Below, piece by piece: positions 40,392-48,149 of a stretch of DNA of 64,000 nt (positions are counted from its first letter, which is position 1; the number at the start of each line of letters is the position of its first letter). Made by a program: the position numbers and the translations under genes. This DNA is from UBA7332 sp051657165 (GTDB lineage Bacteria > Bacteroidota > Bacteroidia > Bacteroidales > UBA7332). The notes beneath the pieces were generated by a model. That model searched no databases. It saw only the letters and a program-made list of their open reading frames with translations, and was not told where the DNA came from. The stretch covers positions 1-64,000 of the forward strand of contig JBOFKD010000268.1 of the NCBI GenBank assembly GCA_051657165.1. The letters run 5' to 3'.

Positions 40392-42116
40392 TTACTTTAG
40401 TAAGTCAGATACAATATTAACTTTAAGCAGATCCGTCATATTATATTTCTTTTGTTCAATGATATTCCAGATAAGATCAAATTCAAGGAAAAAATCTTCT
40501 AACCGAATATCATTTTCTGTATTTCTGCTTGAGCAATAGGCTATAATCTGATTTAGCGTAAATACCAAATAATATCTAAGATTACTTGTTATACTTTCTA
40601 TGTCCTGGCGTATGGCAGCTTCATGTATTAATTCATTTCGCATCCTGTATACTCTTGTAATATGTTGCTCAAGGTTATTTCTATGATTCATAATATACTC
40701 TTTTCTTTTATCAGAATTTATCTGCAATCTGGATTTCATCTTTAGGAGATGGAATTTAAGTAATGGCGAAGTTATTGTCGCAATAAACTCATCCTGATTT
40801 TCTTTTTCCCAATATAATTCTCCTTTTTCTACAAATCCTCTTTTTATAAGAGTTTCGTTAAGATCGTATAGATTCCGTTTTACATAGCAACAGCTAAATA
40901 TATTAACCAAATTGGACCTGAGCCGGCTAAATGTATTTTCGTTTGTTTCAGGAGATGAAAAGATGAATTCTAAGGCTATCCAGTAATTAATAAACTGTTG
41001 TTCGATTTCAACATTTGTATTGGCAATTCTTAAATGTCTGATGGCTGAATTTAATCTATCCTTTACATCTTGTTGAATATGATTATCCTGATTGATTTTA
41101 TCTATATCAGCTTTAAGCTTTTTCGAAAGTTCAATATCATTTGAATAGGTCCCGTCTAATAAAGATTTTGTGTCATAATTATAAACATAATCGTCCGATC
41201 CTTCTTTTTTTTCTAAAACCAATACACTATCTCTGATGTTTACATTCAAACTGCTTACTCCTAAATGAAGAATGTCAAGAGAAATAGATAATTTTTCTTT
41301 TGCTGCTATTGCTGCTGAAAATGAATCTACTGCTGATATATTAGTTATATAGAATATGATCGAATTATTGGGGCGAATGAATCTTTTATATCGGGTTTTT
41401 ATATGGTGATTCAGATATATATCTTCTATATGATTAACATACTCCGGAAATTCCGGCAGATTATTCATTGGATGAGGAGAGTGTATTCTAAAGATCACAA
41501 CGAAATCTTTTTTACTTACTGGAATTATGAAGGATTTAAACTGATCGTATTGATTTTCGAAAGAGATATCATTTTCAAATATTTTAGTTGCTAAATGATA
41601 TAGATATGTCTTTGAGTATCCCTGACAGATAAGCTCGCAACACAACGCAGACAAGACATTATCTGTACTTGTTATTACTGGTATAAAACCAGAATTATCT
41701 TTTTCTCCATCAAAAAAAAGCAACTCTTCAATCGCTTTAAATAAGTTGTCAAAATAGTGTTGCTTATTATTATCAATGCATCGATTCAAATGAAATAATA
41801 TCTTATTTCCAATATTTGGTTCTTTTTCGCCGGTTTTCTTATAATTAGTTAGTTGTTCTATGAATAGCTCCTTATCATAATAAGAAAAATCTAAACAAGA
41901 ATCCTTCTTTAAAGAGCTAATTATCTCATCAATGCAAATTGTTACTGTTGCAAATTGTTTAATCTGCTTTCTCTGCCATCCTGGAATAAGAGTGTATAGC
42001 TCTTTTAGGAGAGAGAAAGCATTGTGTGTTCTTACACGATAACTATCTAAAGAGTCTTTATGGAGCAGTTCGATCAAACGTTCCTTAAAAAACTTTTGTA
42101 CATCCTGTTTATTCAT
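40392..42116 (-). CDS. Large HEPN-domain protein, candidate defence RNase
   Basis: 574 aa from the ATG at 42116 (MNKQDVQKFF); the longer frame would use a TTG inside the likely promoter region. Residues 1-360 are unrecognised, alpha-rich, with a beta segment near 190-300. The last 200 residues look like a HEPN domain: FINYWIALEFIFSS near 380, then VYRMRNELIHEAAI near 490 with the Rx4H motif (R493, H498) of HEPN RNases. Related C-terminal domains occur in abortive-infection proteins. It sits alone between two matching hairpins and is AT-rich, so it looks like inserted cargo. Confidence 0.65.
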   Translation of the reverse strand: MNKQDVQKFFKERLIELLHKDSLDSYRVRTHNAFSLLKELYTLIPGWQRKQIKQFATVTICIDEIISSLKKDSCLDFSYYDKELFIEQLTNYKKTGEKEPNIGNKILFHLNRCIDNNKQHYFDNLFKAIEELLFFDGEKDNSGFIPVITSTDNVLSALCCELICQGYSKTYLYHLATKIFENDISFENQYDQFKSFIIPVSKKDFVVIFRIHSPHPMNNLPEFPEYVNHIEDIYLNHHIKTRYKRFIRPNNSIIFYITNISAVDSFSAAIAAKEKLSISLDILHLGVSSLNVNIRDSVLVLEKKEGSDDYVYNYDTKSLLDGTYSNDIELSKKLKADIDKINQDNHIQQDVKDRLNSAIRHLRIANTNVEIEQQFINYWIALEFIFSSPETNENTFSRLRSNLVNIFSCCYVKRNLYDLNETLIKRGFVEKGELYWEKENQDEFIATITSPLLKFHLLKMKSRLQINSDKRKEYIMNHRNNLEQHITRVYRMRNELIHEAAIRQDIESITSNLRYYLVFTLNQIIAYCSSRNTENDIRLEDFFLEFDLIWNIIEQKKYNMTDLLKVNIVSDLLK

Positions 42117-42287
42117 AGTATTAAATCCAAAATATTTTTGATTCTTTTTTTGCAAATATGGTGATTTATAATAACTTTGCATCAACAAAAGAGATATTAT
42201 TTCGTTATAACAATATAAAGGGAGCGCATCATTCTTTGTTTGAGAACGATCTGTTCCGCGGTTTGAGTCACCTCCCTACTTTTTGAA

Positions 42288-42312
42288 AAAGGCACCCGTT
42301 AAAGGTGCCTTT
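42288..42312. repeat. GGCACC-GGTGCC hairpin matching the HEPN terminator
   Basis: This 25-bp palindrome differs at one base from 40346-40370. It is flanked by A and T runs, so it could terminate in either direction. The pair brackets the HEPN gene. Confidence 0.8.
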
Positions 42313-42430
42313 TTTCGTTTCAATCCGGGAGAAGTATCATATATTCGGAGTAACCATAAAGGAGCTTGTTTGAAATGCTGTTGCCATCCGTACACTACGG
42401 ATACTTACCTGAGCTTCCCGCATTCTAATA

Positions 42431-42470
42431 AAAAGATTCCGGACAAATGATTAAACTTGTCCGGAATCCT
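42431..42470 (-). terminator. Terminator of the HD gene
   Basis: GATTCCGGACAA pairs with TTGTCCGGAATC around a 10-nt loop, followed on the minus strand by CTTTTTATT. Confidence 0.8.
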
Positions 42471-42609
42471 GAGCTTATCCCGACTCACTTTCTAACTGTC
42501 GGGCTGTAGATCTATTATAGAGAATGAGTTACTCTGCATTTATGCCAAAAAGGATGGCACGTTTGCATACTCAACTCAGTTTTATCTACTAAAGTAATTG
42601 TAATTTCAT

Positions 42610-43158
42610 TTATTCCTGGATTAGAGAATCTTTCAGAGATTTAGTCAGTTCATAAAACTCCAGCTCAACGATGGAAGGATCCTGAAATTTTAGATCGAAA
42701 TCAGACCGGATCCGTTTGTGATGATCCGATATTTGCTCAGGCATCAGATGGACAAATTCATAGGATAGCATTTCATCGTCTATACCGAAGATTATCTCTT
42801 TTTCATTTTCTGTTAATGGAGACCCGAAATACAGGTTCCAGATCATATTTTGAAGCCTTTCCTCTGCAATAAGATATTGCGAGAGGTTTTCTTTAATTGG
42901 GCGGGGCATATCTGACAGATATGCTTCGCTTGCATCGTGAAGCAGGCACCCTAATTGTATGCGAACTGATAATCTCCTGAGTGAAGCCTCCTTGCAGCAA
43001 CAAAGCGAATGCTGTGCTACAGAATAAAAAAAGCGGGTGTGACCATTTGCTCTGCAAAGCAAAGATAGCGCATGTGCAATGTCTTCAAGGTGGATAAGCT
43101 CCGGATCAGGATTGACCGGATCAAAGTGTACTCCCGTAAACGTTGTAATGTAACTCAT
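42610..43158 (-). CDS. HD-domain phosphohydrolase
   Basis: 182 aa. The HD set is visible: His50 in SVAQHSL, His74-Asp75 in LLHDASEAYLSD with Glu78, and a later Asp in IFGIDDEML near 126. This is the pattern of YfbR-like nucleotidases and phage-borne HD hydrolases acting on (deoxy)nucleotides. It is a separate transcription unit between two terminators, within the group of defence-like genes. Nucleotide removal is a known anti-phage strategy, but the substrate is not evident here. Confidence 0.82.
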   Translation of the reverse strand: MSYITTFTGVHFDPVNPDPELIHLEDIAHALSLLCRANGHTRFFYSVAQHSLCCCKEASLRRLSVRIQLGCLLHDASEAYLSDMPRPIKENLSQYLIAEERLQNMIWNLYFGSPLTENEKEIIFGIDDEMLSYEFVHLMPEQISDHHKRIRSDFDLKFQDPSIVELEFYELTKSLKDSLIQE

Positions 43159-43251
43159 AATAAAATTATTTATCTAAATTTCGTTATAATCAACTATTTA
43201 CGGTAGCTTGTAGAAACACCTGACCTATTACAGGCATATATAACACTGAAA

Positions 43252-43259
43252 CAAAGATA
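43252..43259 (-). promoter_or_regulatory. -7 box TATCTTTG before the HD gene
   Basis: Minus-strand TATCTTTG 94 nt upstream of the HD start. It shows that the HD gene need not rely on the operon before it. Confidence 0.5.
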
Positions 43260-43390
43260 TAACTTACCCGGCAATGAATATGCCTGTTTTATGGATTTTT
43301 CCATATAATAAACTCCACGTAATTCTTTAGAAGGAGCTCTTTTCTTTTAACCGGATAAATCCACTGATTGATTACAGATAAATATGTAAT

Positions 43391-43427
43391 AAAAAGCGCT
43401 TTGCATAAGTTTATGCAAAGCGCTTTT
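43391..43427 (-). terminator. Terminator of the SecB-like operon
   Basis: AAAAGCGCTTTGCATA pairs with TATGCAAAGCGCTTTT around a 4-nt loop, perfect for 16 bp with T runs on both sides. It starts at the stop codon of the SecB-like gene. Confidence 0.92.
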
Positions 43428-43823
43428 TTATTTCTTTCGATCCTCAAATAACTTCTGGAAATTCACCGAGTTAAGAATAATCGGGTTGTATCCGGAGTTA
43501 AGAGTTATATTTGAAATGTAGGTGCGAATAAATGGAAAGGCTATAGCCGGAGCATTAACGTTTAGAAACGTTGAGTCTACAAAGTTTTTTTGCACAGGCT
43601 CATCTGTATTAAAATGAGCAACTGCTTTTAGTTTAAGGGTAAATGACGAGGATGTATTGTGTAAATCTATTTCAAAAACAACACAGAAACCCTTGTCGTT
43701 ATTTTCAGCTAGCCCTGTAGTAATATTCATTTCCGACTCAATCTCCGAAGTTATTTCAGGATTAAAATCAGATGCCTGAAGTTCAATATTCTGGATTTGT
43801 AAACCTTTTAGTTGTAAATTCAT
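43428..43823 (-). CDS. SecB-like chaperone, third gene of a candidate TAC operon
   Basis: 131 aa. It follows the SecB fold along its length: GLQIQNIELQASDFN at the start (SecB FQIQRIY...), two central strands (FCVVFEIDLHN, FTLKLKAVAHFN), and the C-terminal NVNAPAIAFPFIRTYISN and NSVNFQKLF, matching SecB CPN-LFPYAR and PVNFDALF. Canonical SecB is scarce in Bacteroidetes, and a shortened SecB-like gene behind two small genes is the hallmark of toxin-antitoxin-chaperone modules (Rv1957, CmdC). It starts 4 nt after the second gene and ends at a strong terminator. Confidence 0.8.
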   Translation of the reverse strand: MNLQLKGLQIQNIELQASDFNPEITSEIESEMNITTGLAENNDKGFCVVFEIDLHNTSSSFTLKLKAVAHFNTDEPVQKNFVDSTFLNVNAPAIAFPFIRTYISNITLNSGYNPIILNSVNFQKLFEDRKK

Positions 43824-43827
43824 ATCG

Positions 43828-44217
43828 TTAAGCTGCTAAATATAATTTTCCTGCACCACTGAAGTTTGAGGTCGTATTATGAACTTGTAACGAATCAATA
43901 ATACTTGTTGAAAAAGCAAGCTCTACGTTTGAGAATAATTTAATAGTTGTTTCCCATATCAACTTACTCATATCATGACCTGTACAGTTTTTTGTGACAA
44001 GTATATCAATATCATTCTCAAAAGTAAGATTATCAATATACATTCTAAGATCATATTCGTCGTCATCGGTGATAGATTTACCATCCATACAGCTATTATC
44101 CAGTTCAATTATATAGAATCTGGATGAATTCTCATAAGCGAACCGAATGATTAACTCTTTGTATTTATCGTTTAACTCAGAGAGCTTTTCTATTATATTT
44201 GTTTTTATATATTCCAT
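43828..44217 (-). CDS. Middle gene of the SecB-like operon, candidate antitoxin
   Basis: 129 aa, acidic and soluble, no recognised family. The N-terminal helix is followed by RFYIIELDNSCMDGKS and FENDIDILVTKN. A nucleotidyltransferase origin is possible from the DIDILV string but the GS motif is absent. The last 35 residues (SIIDSLQVHNTTSNFSGAG and KLYLAA) are a hydrophobic, low-charge tail. In known TAC systems such a tail on the antitoxin is what the SecB-like chaperone binds. It starts 1 nt after the first gene and stops 4 nt before the chaperone. Confidence 0.65.
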   Translation of the reverse strand: MEYIKTNIIEKLSELNDKYKELIIRFAYENSSRFYIIELDNSCMDGKSITDDDEYDLRMYIDNLTFENDIDILVTKNCTGHDMSKLIWETTIKLFSNVELAFSTSIIDSLQVHNTTSNFSGAGKLYLAA

Positions 44218-44218
44218 G

Positions 44219-44605
44219 CTAAATGATAAAATATGATTCTAGTTGTTTGTTTATTGTTGTTGAACAAGCTTCCGCAGCTGTTATATCATCCGGCGAAATA
44301 GAATCCGCACTATAATCTGCTTTTTTTCGTAATCGCTTAAGTTCATCAAGATTCTGATTTAGTATATTACAGAGTCTTCTGTTATTTCTAACTCTCCTGC
44401 GAAATTCTTCCTTTAAATTTTTATGCGAATTTCTAAAAACAGTATCCTGATTTGCATAGCTATAATCAAGTTGGTGATTTAATACATGCTTTAGCAGCAA
44501 TAAACTTGAATAATAAAAGCAATGAGCTGATGGATCATTCATGCTTTGATCTTTCAATACTTTTCCTGCATCATAGTTTAATACTGATTTTGTTAATATA
44601 TTCAT
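44219..44605 (-). CDS. HEPN-like protein, first gene of the SecB-like operon, candidate toxin
   Basis: 128 aa from the ATG at 44605; the longer frame starts at a non-ATG codon. The sequence follows the HEPN (UPF0332/PF05168-like) pattern: SAHCFYYSSLLLLKHVLNHQ near 26-45, SHKNLKEEF near 59, then LDELKRLRKKADYSADSISP near 85-104, matching the L-x2-R-x2-ADYD signature, and a final helix. An Rx4-6H RNase motif is not obvious, so activity is uncertain. HEPN proteins of this type usually pair with a nucleotidyltransferase; here the partners are an unknown protein and a SecB-like chaperone. Confidence 0.65.
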   Translation of the reverse strand: MNILTKSVLNYDAGKVLKDQSMNDPSAHCFYYSSLLLLKHVLNHQLDYSYANQDTVFRNSHKNLKEEFRRRVRNNRRLCNILNQNLDELKRLRKKADYSADSISPDDITAAEACSTTINKQLESYFII

Positions 44606-44830
44606 GTTTAGAAATAAGGAGTATATCGGTTTGTCGTTCAATTTATTCAGTATAATCAATAAATTCAGACCTAACTTAAATTATAAACAATCAGGTATAT
44701 AAGAAAGTTAGTTGTTCTTTGATTTTTAAGTTTATAGCGCGAAAATACTATAAATAATTATGATTCCAAATCGTTATTCAATTATTTACTTCAGGTAATA
44801 ATTTTGACAGCCATACCCCTCTTCCCCCTC
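44606..44830. other. AT-rich gap between dnaB and the SecB-like operon
   Basis: Very AT-rich. It should hold the promoter of the SecB-like operon, but no clean TAnnTTTG box is visible. No coding frame has support. Confidence 0.4.
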
Positions 44831-46243
44831 TCACTCAAACCAGGTAAAAGAGTCGTTGTGTTTTACGTAGAGATCGGCGGTACTTCCCTGGCGGTGTTTT
44901 TTGACCAGCACTTTCAGGTATCCTTTATCCGGAGCATCCTTGTCGTAGTAGCTGTTGCGATGGAGCAGCAGGATCATGTCGGCATCCTGTTCGATGGCTC
45001 CTGAGTCCCGGAGATTCGAGATTTGCGGTTCGCTGTTACCACGTGTTTCGTTTACCCGGTTCAGCTGCGAGAGCGCCACGATGGCTATATCCAGCTCCTT
45101 AGCCATCATTTTCAGTTCGCGCGATGTTGCAGCCATTTCCTGTTCGCGGTTTGCACTCGGGCGATTGTCGCGCATATCAATCAGCTGCATATAATCGATG
45201 AACAGGATGTCGAGGCCGAGGCGGTTTTTCACGTTCAGCGCCAGATTGCGGATGGCAGAAGTGCGCATGGTCGGAGTGTCGCAGATGGCAATCGGGAGTC
45301 CCGAGAGCTCACATCCTGCATGCTCCATCAGCGTAACCTCCATGGGGGTGAGTGTGCCCAGTCTGAAGCTTTCGGAGCAAATGCCCGAATTACCTACCAG
45401 CATTCGTCCGCCGAGTTGCTGCACAGTCATTTCCAGCGAGACAATCAGAACGCGGTTTCCTGTCTGTGCCGTCTGCTGAGCCATGAAGAGCGAGAGGGCT
45501 GTTTTTCCCATGGAAGGACGCGAAGCGATGATGTTGAGGTCGCCTCTGGAAAAACCGCCTGATAGCCGGTTCAGCGACCCGATTCCCGTGGATATGCCCG
45601 GTAGTTCTCCGTTCTGAGCTTTGGTTTCGCGCTCTTTGTATGCGGCAATACTGAGGGCCATTGCCTCAGGCATTTCGTAGATCTCTTTGTCCGAATACAT
45701 CTGGTGCATCATGAAGCCTGTAAGTTTCTGGAGCTCCGCGGCTATAGTTTCGGGGTCGGCATCCGGCAGACGGCTTCTGTCGAGGGCTTCGCCCAGACGG
45801 ATGATGGTTTCGCGCATCAGGTATTTGTCGCGGATGAGTGCTATGTGAAACGGCATGTTCACGAGTGAGAGCGAACAGTTCGAGAGATGAGCGATAAAAG
45901 ACGGTCCGCCGATCTGTTCCAGCATGACGGGATCTCTCCGGCGCAGCTGTTCCGTGACAAGGATGAAGTCGCACCCTCCTCCGCCCTTATAGCAAGCCTC
46001 TATGGCTTCGTACACAAACCGGTGAGCCGGGGCGTAGAACATATCTGCTTTGATCTCGTTCAGAGCCAGAGCCGTTCCGTCGCGGCCCAGCATCATACAG
46101 GCCAGTACGACCTCTTCGGACTCAATACTCCGGGGTAACAGTAAAGTCTCCGTCAGCTGCTGCCTGGCGTGCACGCTCGATTTCCTCGACCACTTGTTGT
46201 CTGTCTCCGGCTGTCTGAACGGAGGTTGCGGATGGTTGCTCAT
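44831..46243 (-). CDS. Replicative DNA helicase DnaB (cassette copy)
   Basis: 470 aa. Hexameric 5'-3' helicase. N-terminal domain starts RSIESEEVVLACMML. The RecA core has Walker A in ASRPSMGKTALSLF near 220, Walker B in LFIDYMQLID near 335, the arginine-finger region in LNRVNETRGNSEPQISNLRDSGAIEQDADMI near 385 and a C-terminal DLYVKHNDSFTWFE. It shares gene order with an initiator-like gene and overlaps its end by 122 nt, so this is probably not the chromosomal dnaB. The first 30 residues are low complexity, and the true start could lie a little further in. Confidence 0.92.
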   Translation of the reverse strand: MSNHPQPPFRQPETDNKWSRKSSVHARQQLTETLLLPRSIESEEVVLACMMLGRDGTALALNEIKADMFYAPAHRFVYEAIEACYKGGGGCDFILVTEQLRRRDPVMLEQIGGPSFIAHLSNCSLSLVNMPFHIALIRDKYLMRETIIRLGEALDRSRLPDADPETIAAELQKLTGFMMHQMYSDKEIYEMPEAMALSIAAYKERETKAQNGELPGISTGIGSLNRLSGGFSRGDLNIIASRPSMGKTALSLFMAQQTAQTGNRVLIVSLEMTVQQLGGRMLVGNSGICSESFRLGTLTPMEVTLMEHAGCELSGLPIAICDTPTMRTSAIRNLALNVKNRLGLDILFIDYMQLIDMRDNRPSANREQEMAATSRELKMMAKELDIAIVALSQLNRVNETRGNSEPQISNLRDSGAIEQDADMILLLHRNSYYDKDAPDKGYLKVLVKKHRQGSTADLYVKHNDSFTWFE

Positions 46244-47057
46244 AGATTTTTCGATTTTTGTTTTTTTGTTTTTTACTCACAAATATCAGGAAGTCGGTTG
46301 TGAATTTATTTTTCGTCATGTTGTTAAACTCGCATTTCCGGCGGAACTCGCAAAAATCGTCGTACCACACCGAAAGTTGCTCCGCCTCTGTTTCGGATTC
46401 CTGAACGAGAAGTTCCCACCACTCGTCAAACGCGACGACCTTTCTTTGGCGGAACAGTTCGAGTGCAATGCGTCCGTCCGGCGACGATAAAGGCATTTCG
46501 TCCGATTCCTGATTTTTAAAATTTTGCTGCGCGTTATTTTTTTTAATATTATTATTAATATATTCTTTAAGATATGGGTAATATGGTGGGTAATATGGTG
46601 GGTAAAACCTCTCATTTTTATGTAATTCAGCATCATTCATCTCATCATCGCTAAAGACCCACTGGCAAAGGGTTACAGATGAAATCTGGCCATTCATTTT
46701 TGTCGTTTTTATGGTGGGTAATATGGTGGGTGAGATGGTGGGTAAATTATCGGATATTGCTTCCCCCTCCAGAAATATATTTCTTGTTCTTATACTGGCT
46801 ATATTCAGTAGCTCTAATTTTTTGAGCAAGGCACGAAGCTGATTTCTGCTTATCTCCATTTTTTCGCATAATTCGCGTGTCGATATACAGATTTCATGGC
46901 GGTCTATCTTCATACGGTAGCCGAAATGCACAGTTTCGCCCATGCGGTAGCTCACGAGGGTCATCAGTTCGATAAGCTGATACCGCTCGCTTGCAGACAA
47001 TAGTTTTCTGAGGGAACCCCAGATGAGCTCCCTTGTAACTTTAATATAACCGTTCAT
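46122..47057 (-). CDS. Replication-initiator-like protein (DnaD/DUF7833 type)
   Basis: 311 aa. The N-terminal 110 residues look like a winged helix (ISTRELCEKMEISRNQLRALLKKLELL). Its linker holds two short repeats: LPTISPTILPTI near 105 and YPPYYPPYYPYL near 150. A C-terminal helical domain (residues 200-270, EWWELLVQESETEAEQLSVWYDD) follows. Gene order, just before a DnaB helicase, suggests helicase recruitment at an origin, like lambda O and P22 gp18. The linker DNA carries iterons, listed separately. Confidence 0.7.
   Translation of the reverse strand: MNGYIKVTRELIWGSLRKLLSASERYQLIELMTLVSYRMGETVHFGYRMKIDRHEICISTRELCEKMEISRNQLRALLKKLELLNIASIRTRNIFLEGEAISDNLPTISPTILPTIKTTKMNGQISSVTLCQWVFSDDEMNDAELHKNERFYPPYYPPYYPYLKEYINNNIKKNNAQQNFKNQESDEMPLSSPDGRIALELFRQRKVVAFDEWWELLVQESETEAEQLSVWYDDFCEFRRKCEFNNMTKNKFTTDFLIFVSKKQKNKNRKIYEQPSATSVQTAGDRQQVVEEIERARQAAADGDFTVTPEY
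46536..46744. other. Candidate replication origin inside the initiator gene
   Basis: Two iteron clusters on the minus strand. TTACCCACCAT-type words start about every 12 bp at 46571-46604 (two full, one partial) and 46711-46744 (three). The first cluster borders an AT-rich block at 46536-46570 (TTTTTTTTAATATTATTATT), a possible unwinding element. The same word is read in different frames in the two clusters (PPYY and PTI peptides), which shows the DNA, not the peptide, is conserved. Confidence 0.6.
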
Positions 47058-47113
47058 AGTGTTTATTCTAAGTTTTAAATGTGTATTTATGATTATTCAG
47101 GCCAACCCGTAAA

Positions 47114-47332
47114 TCAGGGTTCGCCCAGGTATTTAAATATCAGTTCGAGCTGGCGGTGAGAGATATTCCTTTGACGTTTGGCATAGCCTACGCGCTGGAG
47201 TTCGCCTGAGAGATCAGTACATTTATGAATCCACCGGTCCAGACATCTGACTGCCGATTCCGGAAGAATGTTCGGGAAGTAGCACTGCGCCAGAGCACGC
47301 TTGCTGAGAAACAGACTTTTTTTGTTGTTCAT
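47114..47332 (-). CDS. DUF4248 family protein
   Basis: 72 aa from the ATG at 47332 (MNNKKSLFL). Matches DUF4248: KRALAQCYFPNILPESAVRCLDRWI, then LQRVGYAKRQRNISHRQLELI, and the family ending YLGEP. Function is unknown. In Bacteroidetes the family heads cassettes with HU-HIG and lysozyme or amidase genes. It lies 56 nt before the initiator-like gene. The longer frame upstream covers array 3 and is not coding. Confidence 0.88.
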   Translation of the reverse strand: MNNKKSLFLSKRALAQCYFPNILPESAVRCLDRWIHKCTDLSGELQRVGYAKRQRNISHRQLELIFKYLGEP

Positions 47333-47367
47333 AGATTTCGAATTTGATTTAAGGACATCCTGTTTAT

Positions 47368-47445
47368 GTTGCAGGCAGCAAACTTCGTTTTGCAAGTAGC
47401 AAACTAGATTTTGCAAGTAGCAAATTCTGTTTAGCAAGTAGCAAA
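47368..47445. repeat. Four TTTGC-N5-GCAAA-type units, 21-bp phase (array 3)
   Basis: Units at 47368 (GTTGCAGGCAGCAAA), 47389 and 47410 (both TTTGCAAGTAGCAAA), and 47431 (TTAGCAAGTAGCAAA), exactly 21 bp apart. It lies directly upstream of the DUF4248-initiator-dnaB run, where a regulator's operator or an origin would sit. Confidence 0.8.
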
Positions 47446-47613
47446 TTTCCATCACTTTTTTCAGAAAAAGCAGCACACCGGAAAAAGGGAGAACCGCGTG
47501 CTGATGATTAAAAAAAAAGCTCTTAGCTGCCTGAGTCTAAAGATACTATGGAAGGAAGCTAAAAGCAATAGCTTAAACTTATATTAAGAAATCCGGTGAA
47601 CGAACAACTTCTG

Positions 47614-47997
47614 TTAACATATGAAAGCTTCGAAATAGGCTTTGAAATGGGTTTCCGGAAGTGGAATATTGTTAATTTCTGTGAAACGTCGAATTGCCTG
47701 TTCTGTTTCTTCATTCCAGACGGTGAGTCCATTCCGGGCAATATGATGCAGTGGAATCAGCGTACCCTTTACAGAGTAAAAATGCTGAATGCAACCAATA
47801 TGTATAAATTCTTTCTTCAATAGGTTTATTGACCGGATGCGTAAGCGGTACGAGTAGTTGTTCCAATCGACAAGTCTGACTTCGCGGTTGTGGTATCCTA
47901 TATAAAGGATTTCTGTGATGCACAATGTGATTTGTTCTGTCTTATGATATAGAATATCAAAAGTAATTCTGTTGTTTGCTTTGCTAAATACTGTCAT
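47614..47997 (-). CDS. LytTR-like DNA-binding protein, 127 aa
   Basis: The stretch ITEILYIGYHNREVRLV, then LLKKEFIHIGCIQHFYSVKG, then LIPLHHIARNGLTVW resembles a LytTR domain (ILYIEA..., FVRIHRSYIVNL...). There is no receiver domain. The final 25 residues are a hydrophobic tail. As the outermost gene of the cassette it could be its regulator. The match is partial, so other small regulators are possible. Confidence 0.45.
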   Translation of the reverse strand: MTVFSKANNRITFDILYHKTEQITLCITEILYIGYHNREVRLVDWNNYSYRLRIRSINLLKKEFIHIGCIQHFYSVKGTLIPLHHIARNGLTVWNEETEQAIRRFTEINNIPLPETHFKAYFEAFIC

Positions 47998-48149
47998 TTA
48001 CTGAAAATATTAAAGCACGGCCGGATCTCCCCTTTTTTTATTTTGGTGTGCGAAGGAAGTGAAAAATCTCCAGTTTCTTCAAACCATTCACTACTTCAGG
48101 CGGACTCATAAAGATATTTCAACGTATTTGTGTTGGTGGGGTAATTCGA

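Larger units (their letters stand above)
42117..42609. other. Gap between the HEPN and HD genes
   Basis: Contains two hairpins listed separately (42288-42312 and 42431-42470) and the AT-rich upstream region of the HEPN gene. No small coding frame has support. Confidence 0.5.

Noticed and set aside
43828..44605. Plain HEPN-MNT toxin-antitoxin pair
   Set aside because: The middle protein lacks the GSxxxG-type motif of minimal nucleotidyltransferases, and the third, SecB-like gene is not part of HEPN-MNT modules.
45023..45562. 179-codon plus-strand frame opposite dnaB
   Set aside because: It is the complement of conserved helicase motifs; no promoter or family match.
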